The notes under the pieces are model-generated. The model had not been told where the DNA came from. It ran no database searches and saw nothing but the letters and a program-made list of their open reading frames with translations. Of a DNA stretch of 64,000 bases, positions 17,010 to 24,606 are shown one piece after another. Origin of the DNA: Aureimonas altamirensis. GTDB lineage: Bacteria; Pseudomonadota; Alphaproteobacteria; Rhizobiales; Rhizobiaceae. The translations under genes and the position numbers were made by a program. Position 1 is the first letter of the stretch; the number at the start of each line of letters is the position of its first letter. Location: contig NZ_BBWQ01000005.1 in NCBI RefSeq assembly GCF_001463885.1, positions 62,001 to 126,000 on the forward strand, given 5' to 3'.

Positions 17010-19100
17010 TCAGCTCCGTTTTTCTCGAAGGGCGATCACGGCTGCCAGCACGACGCAGCCGAAGAAGATGGCCCGGAAGGCGTAGGGAAGGGTGGTGCCG
17101 GCCAGCAGCGTCTGCAGGGCGGTGAGCAGCAATGCGCCGCCCACCATGCCGAGGAAGTGGCCGCGACCGCCGGTGATCAGCGCGCCGCCGACGACGACGA
17201 TGGCAATGGACGGCAGCAGGTAATCATCGCCCATGCCAAGGCTTGCCTGTCCGGAAAAGCCGGTCAGCAAAATGCCCACCAGCGCGGCGCAGAGCGCCGA
17301 AAGGACATAGACGCCGATAACGACGCGGCCGGTGCGGACGCCGGACAGGCGCGCCGCTTCCATGCTGTTGCCGACGGCATAGATACGCCGGCCGAAGGCC
17401 GTGCGCCCGAGCAACAGCGTGCCGGCCACCAGGAAGACCGCCAGCAGCACGAGAACCGGCGTGATCTGACCGAGGCGGCCCGTCATCAGCCAGCGCAACC
17501 AGGGCGATGCGAAGCCCGAGGGCGTGCCGTTGGAGTAGATCAGCGCAATGCCTTGCAGAATGCCGTTGGCGGCAAGCGTGACGACGATGGGCGACAGGCC
17601 CAGTGCGACGACGCCGAGCCCGTTGAGAAGCCCGATGCACGCGGCGACCAGAATCACCAGCGGCACCGCATACAAAAGGGCGACGTCGGACCCTTGCACG
17701 ATGCCGGCCAGGAGGATGCCGGACAGGCCGATGGTCCACGGCACGGAAAGGTCCAGCCCACCCGTCAGGATAACGGAGCCTTGCCCGAGCGCCAGGATGA
17801 CCAGGAAAGTGGACAGGACCAGAAGTGAGTTCCAGAAGCCCCAGCTCGCCAGCGTATTGCCGAGCAGGAATTGCGTGGCGATCAGCACCAGCACCAGGCA
17901 GATATAGGCCGGCAGCGCATGGCGCAGGGTGGCCCCATTGCGCCGGATGAAGCCGGGCGCGGCGATACTGTCGGACGGCGGGCGGGGCCTTGCCGCTGCG
18001 GTGGCGAAAGGCAGCCGCCGGTCGACGGTGCCGCGCCTGGATACGTGCGTGCCCGCCGCATGCGACGCGGCAATGCCACGCAGGCGCTGCAACTGGCCCA
18101 ACAGGACGCTGTCGCGTGCGAACGAGCCCAGCAGAACGGCAGCCAGCAGCACCACCCCTTCGGCGATGGTGGAGTAATAGGCCGACACGTTGAGCGCCAG
18201 AAGGATGTTCACTACGATCATCAGCACGAAGGCGCCGAAGATCGTGCCGACGAGGCCGCCCTTGCCGCCGCCCAGCCGCGTACCGCCAATGACGACCGCC
18301 GCGAACATGGACAACAGCAGGGAATTGCCGACGAGCGGATCGCCCGACCCTGTCTGGGCGCTGACGAACACCCCCGCAAGTCCATAGAACCCGCCGGCGA
18401 GGACATAGGCGCCGAAGCGCACCCAGGGTACACGCACGCCGGTCGCTTCGGCTGCCGCAGGATCGCTGCCCACGGCATAGAGGGCGACGCCGAAACGGGT
18501 TTTCTTCAGCCAGAGCCAGAACAGCACTGCCACGCCCAGAAGCACCAGCGAGGCGGGGACAAGCTCGGGTACGGCATCGCCCATGTAGAGATTGCCGAGG
18601 GACGGCGACACGAAGCCGCCGGGCTGGTTGAGCACGAGCAGTGTCAGCCCCTGCACGATGAACATCGTCGACAGCGTCACCACGATGGGTTGCAGGCGCA
18701 GGAAGGCGACGAACAGCCCGTTGACGGCCCCGACGCCCATGCCGACGGCAATGCCGACAAGCGTCCACAGGAATACCGAGGCCTCCATCTGGGTGGGGTC
18801 CATGCTGGCGGCCAGCACGGCATTGACCAGCGAAACGACCGCCCCGGCCGAAAGGTCGAAGCCCCCGGACAGGACCACCAGCGTCTGCCCCATCGCTGCC
18901 AGCGCCAGCGCGGTGCCGCCGCTTGCCTGGAACGAGATGTCGAAATAGGTCATCGGACCGGGGCTGAGCCAGTCCACGAAGGCGAACAGCAGCAGGAAGA
19001 CGACGAGTGCCGTCAGCGCTGCGCGGTTGCGCGACAGCCAGCGGGGGACAGAGCCCGCGGCCGCGGGACGCGCTTGCGAAAATGGTGTCGCCCGGCTCAT
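17010..19100 (-). CDS. Sugar ABC transporter permease, two RbsC-type permeases fused in one chain
   Basis: At 696 residues this is about twice the usual length of an RbsC-type permease (about 320-340). Two complete copies of the family domain can be read. Copy 1 (about 25-330) has GGFDLSAGAVVSLVN and YAVGSDPAAAEATGV. Copy 2 (about 395-690) has GGLDLSVPWTIGLSG and YAVGNSMEAARLSGV. They are joined by a polar linker rich in Arg, Ala and Pro (about 342-394). The chain could thus form the whole transmembrane pore that is normally a dimer. Its ATG overlaps the ATPase stop (ATGA). Both halves retain the permease motifs, so it does not look like a degenerate duplication. Confidence 0.9.
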   Translation of the reverse strand: MSRATPFSQARPAAAGSVPRWLSRNRAALTALVVFLLLFAFVDWLSPGPMTYFDISFQASGGTALALAAMGQTLVVLSGGFDLSAGAVVSLVNAVLAASMDPTQMEASVFLWTLVGIAVGMGVGAVNGLFVAFLRLQPIVVTLSTMFIVQGLTLLVLNQPGGFVSPSLGNLYMGDAVPELVPASLVLLGVAVLFWLWLKKTRFGVALYAVGSDPAAAEATGVRVPWVRFGAYVLAGGFYGLAGVFVSAQTGSGDPLVGNSLLLSMFAAVVIGGTRLGGGKGGLVGTIFGAFVLMIVVNILLALNVSAYYSTIAEGVVLLAAVLLGSFARDSVLLGQLQRLRGIAASHAAGTHVSRRGTVDRRLPFATAAARPRPPSDSIAAPGFIRRNGATLRHALPAYICLVLVLIATQFLLGNTLASWGFWNSLLVLSTFLVILALGQGSVILTGGLDLSVPWTIGLSGILLAGIVQGSDVALLYAVPLVILVAACIGLLNGLGVVALGLSPIVVTLAANGILQGIALIYSNGTPSGFASPWLRWLMTGRLGQITPVLVLLAVFLVAGTLLLGRTAFGRRIYAVGNSMEAARLSGVRTGRVVIGVYVLSALCAALVGILLTGFSGQASLGMGDDYLLPSIAIVVVGGALITGGRGHFLGMVGGALLLTALQTLLAGTTLPYAFRAIFFGCVVLAAVIALREKRS

Positions 19101-20650
19101 GCGGCCTCTCCCACGCCGGCAGCCAGCAGGCTGTGCGCGCCGCCCAGCGCCGCGTTCATGATGGTGCGCTCGTCCGCCTCGTCGACACTTAGCCTTGCCG
19201 CGACGCGTCCTTCGTAAAGGACGATCATCCGGTCGCTCAGATGGACCAGTTCGGGGATCTCGGTGGAGTGGAACAGGATCGCGCCGCCGGCATCGGCAAA
19301 AGCGCGCATCAGTTCATAAAGCTGATGCTTGGTGCCGACATCGATGCCGCGCGTCGGATCGAAGAGAAGCAGGATGCGGCTTTCCGCCACCAGCCATTTG
19401 GCGATGGCGATCTTCTGCTGGTTGCCGCCGGAGAACGCGCCCGCCTCGGTGAAGGAGGCGACGGGCGAAACGTCGACGGTCGCGAACACGCGTTCCGTCG
19501 CCGTCCGCTCCGCCTCTCGGTCGATCAGGCCGCCGCGGGTAAAGCGCTCTATCACCGGCAGGCTGGCGTTGATGGTGCCGTCGAGCTTCAGGAACAGGCC
19601 TTGCGTCTTACGGTCTTCCGGCAGGAAACCGATCCGCAGAGAGGGGTGCAGCGCATCGGCGGGTGCGGAAAGATGGACCGGCTTGCCGTCCACAAGAAGG
19701 CTGCCGCCGCGCACCGGCGTTGCGCCGAAGCAGGCCGAGAACAGGTCGAGCTGGCCCATGCCCTGCAAAGCCGCAACACCGACGATTTCGCCTGGCCGCA
19801 ATTGCAGGTCGATGTCCCTGAGCTTTTCACCTGCACACAGCCCCTGCGTTTCCAGCACCGGCTCCGGCAACTGCATCGCGGTCGCCTTCCGGCGGGGCGG
19901 AAACGTCTGGTCGAGGGAGCGGCCGATGATCATCTCGATCACCTCGGCGTCGGTGAATTCCGCAACGCTGCCGCTGGCGATGTGGCTCCCGTTGCGCAGG
20001 ATCGTCATCGTATCGCAGAAGGCGCGCACCTCCGGCATCCGGTGGGATATGAACAGCACGGTGACGCCGCGTGAGCGGGCATCGGCGATTATGCTGCCGA
20101 GCCATTCGACATCGCTGCCTGTCAGGGCCGAGGTCGGCTCGTCTAGCAGCAGGATCGACGGTTCGCGGAAGAGTGCGCGGGCGATCTCGATCTTCTGGCG
20201 CATGGCGAGGTCCAGGCTGCCGGCTTCCGCATGCAGGTCGACACGCATGCCGAGCCTTTCAAAATGCGATTCGACGCGGTCCGCCACGGCGCGCCGGCGC
20301 AATGTGCCGAACAGGCTCGTCGGCGCGCTCGGCAGAAGCATGTTTTCGAGCACCGACAGGTCCCGGACCAGGGTCAATTCCTGGAAGGCGGTTCGGACGC
20401 CGGCCCGGTGCGCATCGCGCGGGCTGGACAGTTGTACTGTGCGGCCATCGATGGCGATGGTGCCGCTGTCCGGGGCGATCAGCCCGGACAGCAGCTTCAT
20501 CGTGGTGGATTTGCCGGCGCCGTTTTCCCCCAGGAGAGCGTGGACCATGCCGCGCTCGACCCGGAAGCTGACGTCGCTGACGGCCTTCGTCGCGCCGAAC
20601 GCCTTGGACACCGCGTCGAAGGAAACGGCGGGCGAGGCAGACGGGCTCAT
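19097..20650 (-). CDS. Sugar ABC transporter ATP-binding protein (RbsA/MglA type, two ABC domains)
   Basis: This 517-residue ATPase powers sugar import. Domain 1 (about 8-245) has Walker A GENGAGKST, a relaxed signature LDLAMRQKIEIARAL, Walker B ILLLDEPTSAL and the H-loop ISHRMPE. Domain 2 (about 260-510) lacks a true Walker A, as usual for the family, has signature FSGGNQQK, and reads LLLFDPTRGIDVG where others have DEPT, so its Walker B acidic pair is altered; sites like this are non-hydrolytic in some relatives. The start is fixed by an ATGA overlap with the binding-protein stop. A longer open frame upstream is spurious. Confidence 0.92.
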   Translation of the reverse strand: MSPSASPAVSFDAVSKAFGATKAVSDVSFRVERGMVHALLGENGAGKSTTMKLLSGLIAPDSGTIAIDGRTVQLSSPRDAHRAGVRTAFQELTLVRDLSVLENMLLPSAPTSLFGTLRRRAVADRVESHFERLGMRVDLHAEAGSLDLAMRQKIEIARALFREPSILLLDEPTSALTGSDVEWLGSIIADARSRGVTVLFISHRMPEVRAFCDTMTILRNGSHIASGSVAEFTDAEVIEMIIGRSLDQTFPPRRKATAMQLPEPVLETQGLCAGEKLRDIDLQLRPGEIVGVAALQGMGQLDLFSACFGATPVRGGSLLVDGKPVHLSAPADALHPSLRIGFLPEDRKTQGLFLKLDGTINASLPVIERFTRGGLIDREAERTATERVFATVDVSPVASFTEAGAFSGGNQQKIAIAKWLVAESRILLLFDPTRGIDVGTKHQLYELMRAFADAGGAILFHSTEIPELVHLSDRMIVLYEGRVAARLSVDEADERTIMNAALGGAHSLLAAGVGEAA

Positions 20651-21771
20651 TGTTCCGGCTGGCCCACAAGGGCGGCGTTCAGGCCCACTTCCGGCGTTTC
20701 TTCCGAGAAGATGGACGCGAACCACCCGGGATTGGCAACGATGGACGGCTTGAACGCATTGCAGCCGTTCTTCATTTCGTCCCAGCTTCCCGTTTCGCAA
20801 AGCTTGACCGTCTCGTTGGTGACGATGGGCAGGGGAAGCGTCGTATGTTGCGGCACATCGGTCTTGCCGTCGAGCATCTCGACAGCCAGCTTCAGCGCGT
20901 AGGCGCCGGAATAGGGCGGCGAGGCATAGGAGATGCGGGGCGCGCCCAGGGGTGCATAGGGGCCATCGGCGCCCTCCACCTCGGTGCCCGCCGGCAGCAT
21001 CTGGATGCGACCGCCGTTCGATCCTTCGCCGGCGCATGGTTTCAGCTGTTCGGCGGTGTGCCCCGCCTCAAGCTGCATCGCGTTGGCGGTATAGCAGCCG
21101 ACCTGCATCCACAGGCCGTCGATACCATCCCAGTTGCGGGTTGCGAGCAGCTTGGACAGTTCGGTGCGCGCCACGGCCTGGCTCCACATGCCGACAGCCT
21201 CGCCCACCACCTTGATATCGGGAAACTTGGCGAACACTTCCTTGGCGGCCGCCGTGCGGGCCGTATCCACCGATGTGCCGGGAACGCCCGTGACCAGAAC
21301 GATGTTGCCCTTGCCGCCCAGCCTGTCGGCAAGCCATTCAGCCGTGCGCCTGCCGGCCTCTGCCTGGTCGATCGTAACGTTGTAAGCGCAGGGTTCGGTG
21401 ATCTCGGCATCGTAGGCGACGATCTTGACGCCCTTGGCGCAGGCATTCTTGACGACCTGGTTCAGCGCGGTCGGCGAGATCGGGTAGACGATGATGGCAT
21501 CCGCGCCAGCCTGCACCATGGCGTTGATCTGCTGGATCTGCCGTTGGGCATTCGGGCCGGCAACCTGTACTTCCAGGTCCACCTTGTCCTTAAGCCCGGC
21601 AGATGCCGCCATGGCCTTGACCATGTTGGAGGCCTCTGCCTGCCAGTCGTTGCCGATGTAGCTCATCGACAGAAAGACCTTGTGCTTCTCCTGGGCGGTG
21701 GCGAAGGGCGTCATCAGGGCCGACAGGCCAAGCGCCATCGCCAGCGTCCCGCATCGGGTCGCGAACGTCAT
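20647..21771 (-). CDS. Sugar ABC transporter substrate-binding protein (RbsB-like)
   Basis: This is a 374-residue periplasmic binding protein, first gene of the locus I operon. It has a signal peptide (about 1-26, ending ATA-QEKH) and a type I periplasmic-binding fold with features such as MVQAGADAIIVYPISPTALN and GNIVLVTGVPGTSVD. It presents the sugar to the fused permease. The ATG at 21771 follows GAGGAAATA with ideal spacing. It is divergent from the GntR regulator across about 146 bases holding a TTGAT/ATCAA operator. Ligand identity is unknown; it would need thermal-shift screening or close homologues to assign. Confidence 0.9.
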   Translation of the reverse strand: MTFATRCGTLAMALGLSALMTPFATAQEKHKVFLSMSYIGNDWQAEASNMVKAMAASAGLKDKVDLEVQVAGPNAQRQIQQINAMVQAGADAIIVYPISPTALNQVVKNACAKGVKIVAYDAEITEPCAYNVTIDQAEAGRRTAEWLADRLGGKGNIVLVTGVPGTSVDTARTAAAKEVFAKFPDIKVVGEAVGMWSQAVARTELSKLLATRNWDGIDGLWMQVGCYTANAMQLEAGHTAEQLKPCAGEGSNGGRIQMLPAGTEVEGADGPYAPLGAPRISYASPPYSGAYALKLAVEMLDGKTDVPQHTTLPLPIVTNETVKLCETGSWDEMKNGCNAFKPSIVANPGWFASIFSEETPEVGLNAALVGQPEQ

Positions 21772-21830
21772 TATTTCCTCCCTGAAGCGCATGGATCGCA
21801 TCTCCCTGCGATCATTCTCAACGCTCTAAA

Positions 21831-21845
21831 TTGATATTAGATCAA
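21831..21845. promoter_or_regulatory. Probable GntR operator between locus I and its regulator
   Basis: A perfect inverted repeat TTGAT-N5-ATCAA lies in an AT-rich patch of the divergent region, 60 bases from the binding-protein start and 73 from the GntR start. The spacing (5 bases) and position suit a FCD-type GntR protein, and not FNR, which needs a 4-base spacer. It is the natural site for autoregulation and for repression of the catabolic operon. Confidence 0.65.
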
Positions 21846-21917
21846 AAATCGAAAGGACTTCAAGTCCGTCCTTCGAGGGGCTATCCTTGCTGCTGTGATT
21901 CATGCCGGGAGCCATTC

Positions 21918-22580
21918 ATGTCCGCCATCCGAGACCGCGTCCTGCCTCTGCGCAAGGAAACCCTGCAGGACGGCGTTTTCCGGCGTCTGTGCGAGCTCAT
22001 TCTGGAAGGGGGGATCGCACCGGCCCAATCCATTACCGTCGCCAGCCTGGCCAATGCCTTCGAGGTAAGCCCGATGCCCGTCCGGGAAGCGCTGACGCGG
22101 CTGACGGAGGCGGGCGCCCTCACGGTCATTTCCGGTCGCACCATCGGCATCCCGCAGTTGACGCGGGAGCGGCTGGACGATCTGCGCAATGTGCGGCTTG
22201 AAGTGGAGTCGGCGGCGGTGCGGTGGGCAACTGCACGCAGCAGCAAGGCCTTCCTGACGGATCTGGCCCAGCCACTCGACAGGCTTCGGCAGGCGGAGCG
22301 GACCAACGACCCGGAGCTTTACATCGCCGCCAATTACGATTTCCATTTCCGGATCTATCGACAGGCCGGTTCGCCGATCCTGCTTGGCATGATCGAAAAG
22401 CTATGGCTGCAGATCAGTCCCTATTTCCACCTGCTGCGGGAAACGGGAAATTTCCGCATCTCCAATACCTGGCACCAGGCGCTGCACGATGCGCTGGGGC
22501 GCGGCGATGCAGATGCCGCCACGGCGGCCCTGGTGGCCGATATCGATGGTGCCTATGCCGTCCTGTGCGATGCCATCTAG
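21918..22580 (+). CDS. GntR-family transcriptional regulator (FCD subgroup)
   Basis: This 220-residue repressor-type protein has an N-terminal winged helix-turn-helix (about 15-80, with FEVSPMPVREALTRLTEAGA, the family hallmark) and a C-terminal all-helical FCD ligand domain with the usual metal/ligand positions (YDFHFRIYR, then HQALHDALGRGD). It is placed head to head with the locus I operon and probably controls it in response to a pathway intermediate. The ATG at 21918 has GGGAG 8 bases before it; the open frame begins earlier, at 21831, but overlaps the operator. Confidence 0.9.
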   Translation: MSAIRDRVLPLRKETLQDGVFRRLCELILEGGIAPAQSITVASLANAFEVSPMPVREALTRLTEAGALTVISGRTIGIPQLTRERLDDLRNVRLEVESAAVRWATARSSKAFLTDLAQPLDRLRQAERTNDPELYIAANYDFHFRIYRQAGSPILLGMIEKLWLQISPYFHLLRETGNFRISNTWHQALHDALGRGDADAATAALVADIDGAYAVLCDAI

Positions 22581-22595
22581 CGCCGCGCTGACGGC

Positions 22596-23000
22596 TCAGC
22601 GCAAAGCCTTCGCAAGAACCTCGGTCAACTCGCCGGACGGCTTGCCGAGTTCGACGCGCCGATAGAAGCAGGACGTGCGGCCGGTGTGGCAGGTTTCTTC
22701 CGGCCGGGCGACGCTCACCTTCAGCCAGACGGCGTCCTGGTCGCAGTCGATCCGCATTTCCTGGATGGTCTGCAGCGCGCCGGATGTCTCGCCCTTCTTC
22801 CACAGTTTCCTGCGCGAGCGGCTCCAGTAATGGGCGATGCCGGTGGCGATGGACAGGTCCAGCGCCTCGCGGTTCATGTGGGCAAGCATGAGCACATCGC
22901 CGCTGGTGCCGTCCGTCACCACCGCCGTAATCAGGCCGGCATCGTCGAAGCGCGGCATCAGCCGCGCGCCTTCTTCGCGCTCCAGGGTGGCGTCGCTCAT
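22596..23000 (-). CDS. hisI: Phosphoribosyl-AMP cyclohydrolase
   Basis: This enzyme opens the purine ring of phosphoribosyl-AMP in the third step of histidine synthesis. The 134-residue chain carries the family's metal-binding features: the Asp of [10 protein letters not shown] and cysteines in DCDQD and [14 protein letters not shown], with [13 protein letters not shown] and [18 protein letters not shown] in the N-terminal half. It is the single-domain HisI form without HisE. Its ATG overlaps the folE stop (ATGA), so the two are co-translated, an arrangement often seen in related bacteria. Confidence 0.95.
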   Translation of the reverse strand: MSDATLEREEGARLMPRFDDAGLITAVVTDGTSGDVLMLAHMNREALDLSIATGIAHYWSRSRRKLWKKGETSGALQTIQEMRIDCDQDAVWLKVSVARPEETCHTGRTSCFYRRVELGKPSGELTEVLAKALR

Positions 23001-23617
23001 CGGTTCAGGATCATCGACAGGAAGCGGTCGCGCTCGGACTTGTCGTCCTTGAACACGCCGTAGAACGAGCTGGTGGTGGTTATGGAGCCCTTGCTGCGGA
23101 TGCCGCGCATCGACATGCACATGTGCTCCGCCTCGATCAGCACGGCAACGCCGCGCGGGGCGAGGGCGCCGTCGATGATGGCCGCGATTTCCTCGGTCAT
23201 GGTTTCCTGCGTCTGCAGGCGACGCGCATACAGGTCGACGACGCGGGCCACCTTGGACAGGCCGAGAACCTGTCCATCCGGGAAATAGGCCACGTGCGCC
23301 TTGCCGATGATGGGCACCATGTGATGCTCGCAATGCGAGACGAAGTCGATATCGCGCACCAGCACCATGTCGTCGTAGCCGGACACCTCCTCGAAGGTGC
23401 GCGCAAGAATGTCGGCAGGATTGATGCAATAGCCGCCGAAAATCTCTTCATAGGCCCGCACCACACGTTGCGGCGTATCGACAAGCCCCTCGCGGCGCGG
23501 ATCGTCTCCGGCCCAGCGTATCAGGGTCTGGACGGCGGCTTCCGCTTCCTCGCGCGTCGGGCGCGGGTGGCTGTCCTGGCCGGCCGACCCGGAAAACTTT
23601 CTGACGGTGGCGTCCAT
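22997..23617 (-). CDS. folE: GTP cyclohydrolase I
   Basis: This zinc enzyme converts GTP to dihydroneopterin triphosphate at the head of folate synthesis. The 206-residue chain has all signatures: the zinc ligands in [10 protein letters not shown] and in [10 protein letters not shown], and the catalytic segment [20 protein letters not shown] with [13 protein letters not shown] 20-residue N-terminal tail precedes the domain. The ATG at 23617 has a GAGG just upstream. It heads a folE-hisI operon and is divergent from the Fe-S scaffold gene across 134 bases with two palindromes. Confidence 0.96.
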   Translation of the reverse strand: MDATVRKFSGSAGQDSHPRPTREEAEAAVQTLIRWAGDDPRREGLVDTPQRVVRAYEEIFGGYCINPADILARTFEEVSGYDDMVLVRDIDFVSHCEHHMVPIIGKAHVAYFPDGQVLGLSKVARVVDLYARRLQTQETMTEEIAAIIDGALAPRGVAVLIEAEHMCMSMRGIRSKGSITTTSSFYGVFKDDKSERDRFLSMILNR

Positions 23618-23678
23618 TCCTCAACCTTTGACCGTCGCGTCTTGTCATCTTCGGCTTTTGGAGACGCGGCTTCACTCC

Positions 23679-23737
23679 TATATACGGGCTCGATCCGCGG
23701 ATGGGTAGATGCTCCACGCGCGGATATGTATCCGCGC
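23679..23737. promoter_or_regulatory. Promoter/operator region between folE and the Fe-S scaffold gene
   Basis: A perfect 9-bp inverted repeat with a 2-base centre occupies 23718-23737 (GCGCGGATA and TATCCGCGC). A self-complementary ATCCGCGGAT lies just before it at 23693-23702. A TATATA element at 23679-23684 could be the -10 of the plus-strand gene, placing the palindromes around its transcription start. No regulator was assigned. Confidence 0.5.
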
Positions 23738-23751
23738 TGAGATGGTGCCCC

Positions 23752-24192
23752 ATGATCGACGATGTCTACAATACCCGCATCCTGGAACTGGCAGGCAATA
23801 TCGAACGCATCGGCCGGCTGCCGGCCCCCGATGCCAGCGCGACCGCCCATTCGCGCCTGTGCGGCTCCACGGTAACCGTGGATGTCTGTCTTGAGGGCGG
23901 GGTCGTATCCGATTTCGCCCATGAGGTCCGTGCCTGCGCGCTTGGCCAGGCGTCCTCGGCTATCATGGCCAAGGTGATCGTCGGCGCGACGCCGGCCGAG
24001 CTCCGGTCGGTGCGGCAGGCCATGCAGGCCATGCTGAGCAACGGCGCGTCGCCCCCGGAGGGCCGGTTCGCCGAACTGCGCTTCCTGGAGCCGGTCAAGG
24101 ATTACAGGGCGCGCCATGCCTCCACCATGCTGACCTTCGATGCCGTCGTGACCGCTCTGGACGAGATCGACGCGCGCCAACGGACCGCCTGA
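23752..24192 (+). CDS. Iron-sulfur cluster assembly scaffold protein (NifU N-terminal/IscU-like)
   Basis: This 146-residue protein has the NifU_N scaffold fold, with its cysteines in RLCGSTVTVDVCLEGG and VRACALGQASSAIM and a C-terminal LRFLEPVKDYRARHASTML. Compared with IscU, the third Cys is missing; this divergent branch is common in alphaproteobacteria between folE and yidD, and its function as a true scaffold is unproven. The ATG at 23752 begins the conserved part; an earlier ATG (23701) would overlap the palindromes. YidD starts 3 bases after the stop. Confidence 0.85.
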   Translation: MIDDVYNTRILELAGNIERIGRLPAPDASATAHSRLCGSTVTVDVCLEGGVVSDFAHEVRACALGQASSAIMAKVIVGATPAELRSVRQAMQAMLSNGASPPEGRFAELRFLEPVKDYRARHASTMLTFDAVVTALDEIDARQRTA

Positions 24193-24195
24193 GCC

Positions 24196-24489
24196 ATGGC
24201 CGCGGCGCGCGGGCGCAATTATGACGGACCGTACCGCAAGACGCCCGGCCGCCTGTTCGGCATGGGGTTCGTGCGCCTCTACCAGTTGACATTCTCGCCG
24301 CTGGTGGGCGGGCATTGCCGCCACATTCCGACCTGCTCCGAATACGCCTACGAGGCCATTGCGCGGCATGGCCTGTGGCGGGGCGGCTGGCTGTCGGCAC
24401 GGCGTGTGTCCCGCTGCGGCCCCTTCGGCAAGGCCGGGCACGATCCGGTGCCGGACGATGTCTCCACGCAATGTCGCCATCATCGCTGA
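24196..24489 (+). CDS. yidD: Membrane protein insertion efficiency factor YidD
   Basis: This small amphipathic protein of 97 residues assists YidC-dependent insertion of inner-membrane proteins. The family core is unmistakable: LYQLTFSPLVGGHCRHIPTC, then EYAYEAIARHGLWRGGWL and RVSRCGPFGKAGHDPVP. The three cysteines of the family are kept. The gene follows the scaffold gene after 3 bases, and 117 bases separate it from thrS. Confidence 0.93.
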   Translation: MAAARGRNYDGPYRKTPGRLFGMGFVRLYQLTFSPLVGGHCRHIPTCSEYAYEAIARHGLWRGGWLSARRVSRCGPFGKAGHDPVPDDVSTQCRHHR

Positions 24490-24606
24490 AGCATTTCCGT
24501 TTGCGCGACGATGGGCTAGAAGGCGGCGGTCCGGCCCGTCGGTGGCCGGCCATCGATCGATAAGCTTTCCCGCATGGTAGGCGGGGGTGAGCGGAAAGGA
24601 CATGAC

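Noticed and set aside
21831-21845. FNR box reading of TTGATATTAGATCAA
   Set aside because: The half sites match FNR, but the spacer is 5 bases rather than 4 and the neighbour is a GntR regulator, so it was called a GntR operator.
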